Made by a program: the position numbers and the translations under genes. From NCBI RefSeq assembly GCF_031551385.1, contig NZ_JAVBNS010000288.1, positions 1-13,620 of the forward strand: DNA of 13,620 nt, written 5' to 3'. This stretch comes from Anaerosporobacter sp031551385 (GTDB lineage Bacteria > Bacillota > Clostridia > Lachnospirales > Lachnospiraceae). Below, piece by piece: positions 6,645 to 13,620 of this stretch. Position 1 is the first letter of the stretch. Each line of letters opens with the position of its first letter. The notes under the pieces are model-generated. The model had not been told where the DNA came from. It made no database searches and worked only from the letters and a program-made list of their open reading frames with translations.

Positions 6645-7613
6645 ATGGATTTTAAAGTAGTATTACCATTGTTGATATCGTTTGCAATCACGATTGTACT
6701 ATGCCCCATTGTAATTCCGTTTTTAAAGAAACTTAAATTAGGGCAGTACATTCGTGGCGAAGGTCCACAATCACATCAGAAAAAATCAGGTACTCCTACT
6801 ATGGGAGGAATTATTATATTAGTAAGTATTGTACTTACTTGCTTATTCTATATTAAAGACTATCCAAACATTATCCCAATTCTTTTTGTTACATTAGGAT
6901 ATGGCTTGATTGGATTTTTAGATGATTATATTAAAATTGTTATGAAACGCAATTTGGGATTGAAAGCATGGCAAAAGATGTTAGGGCAGTTAATCGTAAC
7001 GGCAGTGTTTGAATACTATATTATGAATTTTACAGATGTCGGTACGGCAATATTAATTCCGTTTTCAGGTGGAAAGTTAGTTGATATGTCATGGATGTAC
7101 ATTCCGATGTTTTTTGTTGTAATGCTAGGTACTGTGAATGGTTCGAATTTCACAGATGGTCTCGATGGACTAGAAACAAGTGTGACAATACTAATTGCAA
7201 CATTTTTTGCAGTAGTAACAATAATTGCTCCGATTGGTGCAAATAGTGGAATTAATCCGATTATCCTTGCAGTGGTAGGAAGTTTACTAGGTTTTCTGGG
7301 ATATAACCTATATCCTGCAAAGGTTTTTATGGGAGATACAGGTTCGCTAGCGTTAGGCGGTTTCGTTGCTTCTACAGCATGCGTACTACGAATGCCATTG
7401 TTTATTATTCTTGTGGCATTGATTTATCTAGTTGAGATATTATCTGTTATGATTCAAGTGATGTACTTTAAAGTAACAGGTGGTAAGAGAATATTCAAAA
7501 TGGCACCAATCCACCACCATTTTGAATTATGTGGTTGGTCAGAAACAAGGGTTGTGACTGTTTTCTCAATTATAACGGCGATACTTTGTATTACAGCCTT
7601 TTGGGCGATATAA
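6645..7613 (+). CDS. mraY: Phospho-N-acetylmuramoyl-pentapeptide-transferase MraY
   Basis: MraY moves phospho-MurNAc-pentapeptide from UDP to undecaprenyl phosphate at the membrane, making lipid I. The 322-residue polytopic protein has the usual length. The conserved sites are visible: HQKKSGTPTMGG (44-55), the Asp pair in GFLDDYIK (90-97), NGSNFTDGLDGLE (165-177), FMGDTGSLALGG (228-239, containing Asp231) and the histidine motif MAPIHHHFE (286-294). ATG 6645 is preferred to the in-frame GTG 6636 because GAGGTGA lies just before it and overlaps that GTG. It is followed by murD, but murE and murF, which often flank mraY in Bacillus-type clusters, are absent. It is probably transcribed from both the mraZ promoter and the internal promoter at its 5' side. 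Confidence 0.97.
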   Translation: MDFKVVLPLLISFAITIVLCPIVIPFLKKLKLGQYIRGEGPQSHQKKSGTPTMGGIIILVSIVLTCLFYIKDYPNIIPILFVTLGYGLIGFLDDYIKIVMKRNLGLKAWQKMLGQLIVTAVFEYYIMNFTDVGTAILIPFSGGKLVDMSWMYIPMFFVVMLGTVNGSNFTDGLDGLETSVTILIATFFAVVTIIAPIGANSGINPIILAVVGSLLGFLGYNLYPAKVFMGDTGSLALGGFVASTACVLRMPLFIILVALIYLVEILSVMIQVMYFKVTGGKRIFKMAPIHHHFELCGWSETRVVTVFSIITAILCITAFWAI

Positions 7614-7667
7614 GAGTGAAGAGAACGCATTCTTCAATAATTGGTTATAACTATAGGGAGGATAAAC

Positions 7668-9029
7668 ATGGAATTGGAAAATAAAGTTGTATTAGTAGTT
7701 GGAACAGGAATAAGTGGCATTGCAGCGGCAAATCTATTGAAGCAGGCAAAGTCTAATATTATCTTATTTGATTCAAATACAGAATTAGATGTTGAAGCAC
7801 TAAAGAAGCGTCTTGATGATGTGCAGAATGTAACCATTGTAACAGGAGAGCTTACAGAGGATTTGATTGCTACGTTAGATCTTACGGTTGTTAGTCCTGG
7901 TGTTCCTACGGATCTGCCTATGATTAACAGGATAAGAGCAACAGGTGTTCCTATTTGGGGAGAAATAGAGTTGGCGTATCAGTTTGAGAAAGGAAATGTA
8001 GTTGCGATAACGGGTACAAATGGAAAAACAACAACAACGGCACTTGTTGGGTCTATTATGAAGGCATATTTTGAAAATGTGTTTGTTGTTGGCAATATTG
8101 GTATTCCGTATACAAATCTTGTGGAAGAGACAAGAGAAGATTCGGTAACAGTAGCAGAAGTGAGTAGTTTTCAACTAGAAACGATTGAAGAATTCAGACC
8201 ATCGGTTAGTGCGATATTAAATATCACTCCAGATCATTTAAATCGTCATCATACGATGGAGAACTACATAGAAGCAAAAGTGAATGTAACAAAAAATCAG
8301 ACACCATACGATACCTGTGTGCTCAATTATGAAGATGAGATACTTAGAGGGATTGGAAAGAGACTTAATGTAAGAGTTGTGTACTTTAGTTCTGTTAGAG
8401 AACTGGAAGAAGGAATCTATCTAAAAGGTGAAGAAATCTATAGTCGTTTTGATGGAATAGAGACAAATATCTGTAATATTCACGAACTTCGATTAATTGG
8501 AAAACATAATTATGAGAATATCATGGCAGGTATTGCAATTGCAATTTCTATGGATGTTCCGATGGAATATATAAAGAAAGCAATCTGCTCATTTGAAGCG
8601 GTAGAGCATAGAATAGAGTATGTTGCAACAAAGAGGGGCGTAAAATACTATAATGACTCAAAAGGAACAAACCCTGATGCAGCAATAAAAGGGATTGAGT
8701 CTATGACAACACCGACATTGCTAATTGGTGGTGGATATGATAAGGATTCAGACTTTACAGAGTGGATTCAAGCGTTTGATGGAAAGGTTAAGAAGTTAGT
8801 ATTAATAGGTCAAACAAAAGAAAAGATTGCTGATACAGCAAAAGAAGTTGGATTTACAGACTATGTTTTTGCGGAGACACTTGAAGAGGCAGTTGCTTTC
8901 TGTGTGAAAGAAGCAAAGTCAGGAGAAGCAGTTTTGCTATCACCAGCTTGTGCAAGTTGGGGTATGTTTAAAAATTATGAGCAAAGAGGAAATGTGTTCA
9001 AGGAATTGGTTCATAAGATAGAAGAGTAG
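7668..9029 (+). CDS. murD: UDP-N-acetylmuramoyl-L-alanine--D-glutamate ligase MurD
   Basis: MurD is the cytoplasmic ATP-dependent ligase that adds D-Glu to UDP-MurNAc-L-Ala. It has 453 residues, against about 450 for the family. Domain 1 begins with a Rossmann-like VVGTGISGIAAANLL (10-24). The central ATPase domain has the P-loop GTNGKTTTT (116-124), AEVSSFQLE (163-171), NITPDHLNRH (185-194) and Lys204, which is in the position of the carbamylated lysine. The C-terminal domain has NDSKGTNPDA, GGGYDK and a late SPACASWGMF motif, with SPACAS being the D-Glu binding signature. ATG 7668 is chosen over the in-frame TTG 7641 because GGGAGG (7656-7661) is six bases upstream. It lies between mraY and ftsW, a standard dcw order. 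Confidence 0.97.
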   Translation: MELENKVVLVVGTGISGIAAANLLKQAKSNIILFDSNTELDVEALKKRLDDVQNVTIVTGELTEDLIATLDLTVVSPGVPTDLPMINRIRATGVPIWGEIELAYQFEKGNVVAITGTNGKTTTTALVGSIMKAYFENVFVVGNIGIPYTNLVEETREDSVTVAEVSSFQLETIEEFRPSVSAILNITPDHLNRHHTMENYIEAKVNVTKNQTPYDTCVLNYEDEILRGIGKRLNVRVVYFSSVRELEEGIYLKGEEIYSRFDGIETNICNIHELRLIGKHNYENIMAGIAIAISMDVPMEYIKKAICSFEAVEHRIEYVATKRGVKYYNDSKGTNPDAAIKGIESMTTPTLLIGGGYDKDSDFTEWIQAFDGKVKKLVLIGQTKEKIADTAKEVGFTDYVFAETLEEAVAFCVKEAKSGEAVLLSPACASWGMFKNYEQRGNVFKELVHKIEE

Positions 9030-9083
9030 TTTGTGTGTTTTGTACTAAAAAACTTGAAACAAGAAAGGCAGGGGAGATAGAAA

Positions 9084-10232
9084 GTGACAAGAAGTGAAAG
9101 TAGGAGGACGGCGCAAAAGAAGAAAAGGCATAGTTACTACGATTATAGTTTACTATTTCTAACCTTATTTCTTGTTTGTTTTGGGCTTGTTATGATTTAT
9201 AGCACAAGTTCCTTTAATGCACAAAGAATGTTTAGCGGAGATTCTGCTCATTTTGTAAAGCAACAGGGGTTCGCAGTAGTGCTTGGAATTATAGCGATGT
9301 TAATTATATCTAAAATTGATTACCGTATATTCGTTTTAAAATTACAAATAGTAAAGGTGAGGGTAGTATCTTTGATTTACATAGTAGCGTTGGCATTACA
9401 AATAGCAGTACTTATAGTTGGTAGAGATGTTAAAGGTGCAAAAAGGTGGATTGATCTTGGGTTTATATCCTTCCAGCCATCTGACTTATCTAAAGTAGCC
9501 ACGATACTGTTTGTGGCATATATGGTTAATCTAGCGCCAAGAAGGCTAGATAAAATCACGGGTTTTTTTCGTATAGCACTTTATATGGCACCATTATTGG
9601 CATTAATAGCGAAAGAGAATCTTAGTACAGCGATTGTAATTGCAGGCATATTGGTTTCTATTTGTTTTGTAGCTAGTAGAAAGAAAATGTACTTTATAAT
9701 TGTTGGTGTGCTTTGTATTGCAGTCGGCTCTGCTTATGTATTTGGAGTTGGTTATCGAAGTGAACGTGTTGATGTTTGGAGAAATGTTGAATCACATCCA
9801 AAGGGGTATCAGATTTTACAAGGGTTATTCGCGATTGCATCAGGTGGTATCTTTGGAACGGGTCTAGGTCAAAGTATGCAAAAATTAGGGTTTATCCCAG
9901 AGGCACATAATGATATGATTTTTACAATTATATGTGAGGAACTAGGCTTGTTTGGCGCAATTGCAGTTATTCTACTTTTTGTTTTGCTGTTATGGAGATT
10001 GTTTATTATAGCAATTAACGCACCAGATTTGTTTGGAGGATTAATTGCGGTTGGAGTTTTGGCGCATATTGCGATACAGGTTATTCTTAATATAGCGGTT
10101 GTATCGAATTCCATTCCATCAACAGGAATTCCGCTACCTTTCATTAGTTATGGAGGTACTTCGGTATCCGTGTTACTGGCTGAGATTGGTATTGCGCTAA
10201 GTGTTTCTAATCAGATTAGAACAGAAAGATAA
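9084..10232 (+). CDS. ftsW: SEDS peptidoglycan glycosyltransferase FtsW/SpoVE
   Basis: SEDS proteins polymerise lipid II into glycan strands and work in a complex with a cognate class B PBP. The 382-residue protein has about ten membrane helices after a basic N-terminus. Family motifs are GAKRWIDLGFISFQPSDLSKVA (about 118-139), KENLSTAIV (177-185), the loop GLGQSMQKLGFIPEAHNDMIF with the presumed catalytic Asp277, and the C-terminal PLPFISYGGTS (350-360). The start is GTG 9084, with AGGGGAG (9070-9076) seven bases upstream; no ATG start is better placed. Position after murD matches both ftsW and Bacillus spoVE, which sequence alone does not separate. The adjacent class B PBPs are its likely partners. 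Unlike many clusters, it is not followed by murG. Confidence 0.93.
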   Translation: MTRSESRRTAQKKKRHSYYDYSLLFLTLFLVCFGLVMIYSTSSFNAQRMFSGDSAHFVKQQGFAVVLGIIAMLIISKIDYRIFVLKLQIVKVRVVSLIYIVALALQIAVLIVGRDVKGAKRWIDLGFISFQPSDLSKVATILFVAYMVNLAPRRLDKITGFFRIALYMAPLLALIAKENLSTAIVIAGILVSICFVASRKKMYFIIVGVLCIAVGSAYVFGVGYRSERVDVWRNVESHPKGYQILQGLFAIASGGIFGTGLGQSMQKLGFIPEAHNDMIFTIICEELGLFGAIAVILLFVLLLWRLFIIAINAPDLFGGLIAVGVLAHIAIQVILNIAVVSNSIPSTGIPLPFISYGGTSVSVLLAEIGIALSVSNQIRTER

Positions 10233-10247
10233 GGAAGCATTTTAAAA

Positions 10248-10278
10248 TTAGCACACATATTTTAATAAGTCATATAAT
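10248..10278 (+). promoter_or_regulatory. Weak candidate promoter upstream of murA
   Basis: A perfect TATAAT (10273-10278) lies in the 80-base AT-rich gap after ftsW. The best -35 match is poor (TTAGCA at 10248-10253, 19-bp spacer). In such AT-rich DNA a TATAAT can occur by chance, so this is only suggestive of separate murA transcription. Confidence 0.25.
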
Positions 10279-10312
10279 ATATTATATTTATGGACTGTTA
10301 GGGGTGTGCGCT

Positions 10313-11572
10313 GTGACTTATATTCAGGTTACTGGAGGCAAGAAGCTTTACGGTGATATTGAAGTTCAAGGGTCAAAAAATGCGGTACTTCCTATTTTGG
10401 CTGCCAGTGTTTTGCATAGTGGTGTTACGACAATTCATCATTGCCCGGATATTAGTGATGTGCAATGTATGATTCGTATATTAGATAGCATAGGTTGTAA
10501 CGTAAAAAAAGAAGGTTCTACCGTGATTGTAGATGCCTCACAACTGAATAACTATCGAATACCCGATGAATATGTAGCGAGAATGCGATCTTCTATTATA
10601 CTACTTGGTCCATTACTAGGGAGACAGCATTTTGTTACTATTTCATATCCAGGCGGCTGCACAATAGGTGCTAGGCCAGTTGATTTGCATGTTAAGGGAC
10701 TAAAACGCTTGAATGCAGAAATTATTGAGGCGAATGATCTTCTTACATGTATGGCTACAAAGTTACTAGGAAGTGAAATAAAACTGGATTTTCCTAGTGT
10801 AGGTGCAACTGAGAATATATTGCTAGCTGCAGTATTAGCAGAAGGAACAACAATTATTTCAAATGCGGCAAAAGAACCTGAAATAGAGGAACTATGCGAG
10901 TTTTTGATTTGCATGGGTGCTAAGATTGAAGGGGTTGGTACTGAAACAATTGTAATTCAAGGAGTGGATTCACTACATGATTGTGAATACACAGTGAAAG
11001 CGGATAGAATTGTTACAGGTACGTATATGGCTGCAGTAGCAGCTACAGGTGGAAAAGTAATTTTACGTGGCGCAGTAGAGACATATCTAGAGGAGGTAAT
11101 TGAAGTAATTAATAGAATGGGCTGCATCACACAGAGTAGCCCGGAGGGAATTGTAGTTACACAAAAATCAAAGCCTAAAGCATATGATTTGCTAAGAACG
11201 AGACCATATCCAGGCTTTCCTACTGATTTACAGTCGCCAGTTATGGCAGCATTAACAATTGCGAAGGGCAATAGTATACTGATTGAGAATATATTTGAAG
11301 CGAGATATAAAGTAGTTAAAGATCTTGTAAAGATGGGTGCTAATATAGAAGTGGAAGGTAAAATTGCAATAATAAGAGGTGTTGCTTCTTTACATGGAGC
11401 TTCCGTTAAAGCACACGAATTACGTGGAGGTGCAGCACTAGTTATTGCGGGAATGATTGCAAAAGGAACAACAGACATTCATTCCATAGAATATATATTA
11501 AGAGGTTATGAAGATATCTGTAGAGACTTGCAGACGCTTGGAGCAACAATTAATTATATAGAAGAAACTTAA
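10313..11572 (+). CDS. murA: UDP-N-acetylglucosamine 1-carboxyvinyltransferase MurA
   Basis: MurA transfers enolpyruvate from PEP to UDP-GlcNAc, the first committed step of peptidoglycan synthesis, in the cytoplasm. It is the target of fosfomycin. The protein has 419 residues, as expected. Active-site residues are in place: Lys22-Asn23 in GSKNAVLP, Cys116 in YPGGCTIGARPVDLH (112-126), Asp305 in FPTDLQSP, Arg331 and Arg371. Having the catalytic Cys (not Asp) predicts fosfomycin sensitivity of this enzyme. GTG 10313 is preferred to GTG 10304: AGGGGTG (10300-10306) is then correctly spaced and overlaps the earlier GTG. In Bacillus-type clusters murG and murB usually lie between ftsW and divIB; here murA occupies that slot. 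Low-GC Gram-positives often carry a second copy (murZ), which this window cannot address. Confidence 0.96.
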   Translation: MTYIQVTGGKKLYGDIEVQGSKNAVLPILAASVLHSGVTTIHHCPDISDVQCMIRILDSIGCNVKKEGSTVIVDASQLNNYRIPDEYVARMRSSIILLGPLLGRQHFVTISYPGGCTIGARPVDLHVKGLKRLNAEIIEANDLLTCMATKLLGSEIKLDFPSVGATENILLAAVLAEGTTIISNAAKEPEIEELCEFLICMGAKIEGVGTETIVIQGVDSLHDCEYTVKADRIVTGTYMAAVAATGGKVILRGAVETYLEEVIEVINRMGCITQSSPEGIVVTQKSKPKAYDLLRTRPYPGFPTDLQSPVMAALTIAKGNSILIENIFEARYKVVKDLVKMGANIEVEGKIAIIRGVASLHGASVKAHELRGGAALVIAGMIAKGTTDIHSIEYILRGYEDICRDLQTLGATINYIEET

Positions 11573-11581
11573 ACAATACAC

Positions 11582-11623
11582 ACCTCTTCCATGCAAGACA
11601 AAATGGTGTTGTGAGGGAGAGGT
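11582..11623 (+). other. Imperfect hairpin between murA and divIB
   Basis: ACCTCTTCC (11582-11590) can pair with GGGAGAGGT (11615-11623) through nine pairs including one G-T wobble, around a 24-base loop. No T-run follows, so it is not a standard terminator. It may be an RNA processing or attenuation structure, or chance. The rest of the 126-base gap holds nothing else I can identify. Confidence 0.3.
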
Positions 11624-11698
11624 TATCCAAAGAATATAGCAAAATGACGTATGACAGCAGTATAAACTTTAGAATTACAAAGAAGATGGTGACAAAGA

Positions 11699-12430
11699 AT
11701 GAGAAATGTCCAAAAGCAGAAAAAAGGAATAAAGATTAAAGTTATATTGCTGGCATTTGTATTGTTGGCAATTGGACTAGCTGTGTTTCTGCAGGTAAGC
11801 CGAATTAAAGATATCAACATAATTGGAAGTGAACGGTATTCACAAGAGGAGATTAAAGACATATTACTATCGGATACACAGTATAATAACAGCATCCTTC
11901 TTTTTTTGAAATACAAATATGGAGAACCGAAAAAAGTTCCGCTTATAGAATATATGGATGTTGAACTTACTAGTATTAATACAGTAAAAGTTCATGTATA
12001 TGAAAAAGCAATTTTTGGCTGTATTAAATATCTTGGAGATTATATGTATTTTGACAAAGATGGCATTCTTGTTGATAGTTCGAGTGAACAATATGAAGGA
12101 ATTCCAATTGTAACAGGATTGACATTCAAGAAAATGATATTGACAGAAAAGCTTACAATACAAAAGGACAAGTTATTTGGCGTTGTTAAGGATTTGACAA
12201 GACTGATACATAAGTATGAAATTGATGTTGATACGATACACTTTCAATCAAATGATGAAGTGATATTATATAGTGGTGATATTAAGATTCTTTTAGGTGA
12301 AAAGGACATGTATGATGAACAAATTGCAGAGCTACAGAATATGCTGCCAAGTATTACAGGAAAGAAGGGGGTTTTACATATGGAAAACTTCACAATAGGA
12401 AATAAGACCTATTTTGAAGTTTCGAAATAA
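11699..12430 (+). CDS. divIB: Cell division protein DivIB/FtsQ
   Basis: DivIB/FtsQ is a single-pass membrane protein that forms a complex with FtsL and DivIC and regulates septal wall synthesis. The 243-residue protein has a short basic cytoplasmic start (QKQKKGIKIK), a membrane helix at about 13-34, and a POTRA-like domain beginning IKDINIIGSERYSQEEIKDIL (36-56). A beta-type region follows, including VKVHVYEKAIFGCIKYLGDYMYFDKDGILVD (97-126), with the family's characteristic Y-x-D-x-D/x-G-x-L-V pattern. There is no long C-terminal extension. ATG 11699 has only a modest ribosome-binding site (GGTGA, 11688-11692). Position between mur genes and ftsZ is the standard slot. Family sequence similarity is low, so the call combines architecture, motif and context. 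Confidence 0.88.
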   Translation: MRNVQKQKKGIKIKVILLAFVLLAIGLAVFLQVSRIKDINIIGSERYSQEEIKDILLSDTQYNNSILLFLKYKYGEPKKVPLIEYMDVELTSINTVKVHVYEKAIFGCIKYLGDYMYFDKDGILVDSSSEQYEGIPIVTGLTFKKMILTEKLTIQKDKLFGVVKDLTRLIHKYEIDVDTIHFQSNDEVILYSGDIKILLGEKDMYDEQIAELQNMLPSITGKKGVLHMENFTIGNKTYFEVSK

Positions 12431-12448
12431 AAATCTTTTAAATTAGGG

Positions 12449-12477
12449 TTGATTATTTAATTGATAAAAGATATTAT
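12449..12477 (+). promoter_or_regulatory. Probable ftsZ promoter
   Basis: TTGATT (12449-12454) and TATTAT (12472-12477) are separated by exactly 17 bases in the gap after divIB. This is the same -35 as the candidate mraY promoter. Transcription would begin near 12484, giving an ftsZ leader of about 130 bases. ftsZ commonly has its own promoters in addition to read-through from the dcw operon. Confidence 0.55.
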
Positions 12478-12488
12478 ATAAGATAGTT

Positions 12489-12577
12489 ATGATGTTATCA
12501 TTGTAAATAATTTTACACCTATTGTAAGAGCATGAAGATGTTTTTACAAAACACAAGGTCACTTCGGGGAGTGATTT
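12489..12577 (+). other. Structured ftsZ leader: four consecutive hairpins
   Basis: Four inverted repeats follow one another downstream of the candidate promoter. They are: ATGAT/ATCAT (12489-12501); TGTAAA/TTTACA with loop TAAT (12502-12517); a 12-bp stem of 12522-12533 with 12538-12549 with loop GAAG and two G-U pairs; and an 8-bp stem of 12556-12563 with 12570-12577 with loop TCGGGG. None is followed by a T-run, so they are not terminators. I match them to no known riboswitch. Function is unknown. Confidence 0.45.
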
Positions 12578-12602
12578 GGTTTATAAAATTTGATATAAGT
12601 AA

Positions 12603-12610
12603 AAAGGAGG
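12603..12610 (+). promoter_or_regulatory. Strong ribosome-binding site that sets the ftsZ TTG start
   Basis: AAAGGAGG at 12603-12610 is nearly a full anti-Shine-Dalgarno match and lies seven bases before TTG 12618. It is the strongest such site in the window and makes TTG the start despite the weak codon. The four bases AAGG (12604-12607) can also pair with CCTT (12616-12619), which includes part of the start codon. Confidence 0.85.
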
Positions 12611-12617
12611 AAGTACC

Positions 12618-13620
12618 TTGCTTGAAATAAGGACTAACGAATCGGATGCAACCGCTAAAATACTTGTTATTGGAGTTGGTGGTGCTGGAAATAATGCGGT
12701 TAATAGAATGATAGAAGAGAATATAATAGGAGTTGAATTTATCTGTGTGAATACGGATAATCAACATTTGAAAACTTGTAAAGCTCCTACATGTTTGCAA
12801 ATTGGAGAAAAACTTACAAAAGGGCTTGGTGCTGGTGCACAACCTGAAGTAGGTGCAAAAGCTGCGGAAGAGAATAGAGAAGATTTAACAGAGATTATAA
12901 AAGGCGCAGATATGGTTTTCGTTACTTGTGGTATGGGTGGAGGAACAGGTACTGGTGCAGCACCTGTAGTAGCACAGATAGCAAAAGAATTAGGAATACT
13001 TACAGTTGGTATTGTGACAAAACCATTTAGATTTGAAGCGAAAGCAAGAATGAACAACGCAGTATCGGGAATTGAACGCTTAAAAGAAAATGTTGATACA
13101 TTAATCGTTATTCCAAATGATAAATTGCTTGAAATTGTTGATCGTAGAACAACAATGCCAGACGCACTTAGAAAAGCGGATGAAGTACTTCAACAAGGTG
13201 TACAAGGTATTACAGACCTTATTAATGTACCTGGTTTAATTAATCTGGATTTTGCCGATGTTCAAACGGTAATGAAGGATAAGGGAGTAGCTCATATCGG
13301 TATTGGTGTTGGACATGGTGATGACAAATGTCTTGATGCTGTAAAACAAGCAATTACAAGTCCATTACTAGAAACAACAATTGAAGGTGCATCTCATGTT
13401 ATCATTAATATATCTGGCGATATTAGCTTGATTGAAGCAAATGAAGCAGCAACATATGTACAAGAGTTAGCTGGTGAGAGTGCAAACATTATATTTGGTG
13501 CTATGTACGATGAAGCTTCACCAGATGAATGTACGATTACTGTAATTGCAACAGGACTAGAGACAAATGCTCAGAAAGAACCTGTAAAGGCTCCTTCTTT
13601 TATTAATCAAACAGCAGGAC
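12618..13620 (+). CDS. ftsZ: Cell division GTPase FtsZ (3' end outside the window)
   Basis: FtsZ is the tubulin-like GTPase that forms the division ring. The frame is open from TTG 12618 to the window edge, giving 334 residues. Visible motifs are the N-terminal nucleotide loop VGGAGNNAVNRM (20-31), the tubulin signature GMGGGTGTGAAP (105-116), TKPFRFE (134-140), NDKLLEI (167-173) and the T7 catalytic loop NLDFADVQTVM (209-219), with Asp211 completing the neighbour's GTP site. The GTPase core is complete to about residue 320; the last residues (QKEPVKAPSF...) begin the variable linker. The C-terminal peptide that binds FtsA/SepF lies beyond the window. The TTG start gives the family-like MLEIRTNESD. 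It is probably expressed both from its own promoter and by read-through. Confidence 0.97.
   Translation, partial: MLEIRTNESDATAKILVIGVGGAGNNAVNRMIEENIIGVEFICVNTDNQHLKTCKAPTCLQIGEKLTKGLGAGAQPEVGAKAAEENREDLTEIIKGADMVFVTCGMGGGTGTGAAPVVAQIAKELGILTVGIVTKPFRFEAKARMNNAVSGIERLKENVDTLIVIPNDKLLEIVDRRTTMPDALRKADEVLQQGVQGITDLINVPGLINLDFADVQTVMKDKGVAHIGIGVGHGDDKCLDAVKQAITSPLLETTIEGASHVIINISGDISLIEANEAATYVQELAGESANIIFGAMYDEASPDECTITVIATGLETNAQKEPVKAPSFINQTAG

Noticed and set aside
7617..7638. Possible hairpin TGAAGA/TCTTCA after mraY
   Set aside because: Only six pairs with a ten-base loop and no T-run; no sign of termination or regulation.
10957..11478. Antisense open frame within murA
   Set aside because: It lies entirely within murA and has the biased Ser/Pro/Ala composition typical of reverse frames of a conserved gene.
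12556..12577. Terminator before ftsZ
   Set aside because: The stem has two G-U pairs and is followed by TTGGTTTATAAAATTT without a continuous T-run; more likely a leader hairpin.
1..13620. Mobile elements, CRISPR arrays, tRNA, rRNA or defence genes
   Set aside because: None was seen: the window is filled by co-directional housekeeping division and wall genes with short gaps and no transposase, repeat-spacer or RNA gene signatures.

Overview
The window is AT-rich, and every recognisable gene is on the + strand. It carries a division and cell wall (dcw) cluster of the type found in low-GC, Gram-positive Clostridia. Several points suggest Lachnospiraceae: two class B penicillin-binding proteins in tandem, an FtsL-type protein with a long charged N-terminus, the Cys-rich C-terminal motif in RsmH, and FtsZ starting MLEIRTNESD with an NLDFADVQTVM loop. 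I cannot name a genus from the sequence alone.

Layout. Bases 2-136 are the 3' end of an unidentified membrane-protein gene. A strong bidirectional-looking hairpin terminator follows (226-269). Next come a promoter (about 283-311) and a ladder of five AAGTG boxes (319-364), which reads as the autoregulatory MraZ operator. The cluster then runs mraZ (373-801), rsmH (888-1823), ftsL-like (1871-2443), class B PBP without PASTA (2453-4567), class B PBP with one PASTA domain (4625-6568), mraY (6645-7613), murD (7668-9029), ftsW/spoVE (9084-10232), murA (10313-11572), divIB/ftsQ (11699-12430) and ftsZ (12618 to the window end, incomplete). Gaps between genes are 9 to 187 bases and I see no convincing terminator inside the cluster. 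Candidate internal promoters precede mraY and ftsZ, with a weaker one before murA. The 187-base ftsZ leader holds a promoter and a series of hairpins.

How the genes work together. MurA makes the first committed peptidoglycan precursor, MurD adds D-glutamate, and MraY moves the precursor onto undecaprenyl phosphate to give lipid I. FtsW/SpoVE polymerises lipid II glycan, and the two class B PBPs cross-link it. FtsL and DivIB regulate this synthase at the septum, where FtsZ forms the ring. RsmH modifies 16S rRNA and MraZ represses the operon. murE, murF, murG, murC and murB are not in this window, so the pathway must be completed from elsewhere in the genome.

I found no phage, transposon, CRISPR, tRNA or rRNA, and no evidence of a wholly new system. 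The points most worth a second look are the MraZ operator lying across the mraZ leader and ribosome-binding site, the KTA (not KTG) active-site motif in the second PBP, the acidic repeat tail of the first PBP, and the structured ftsZ leader.
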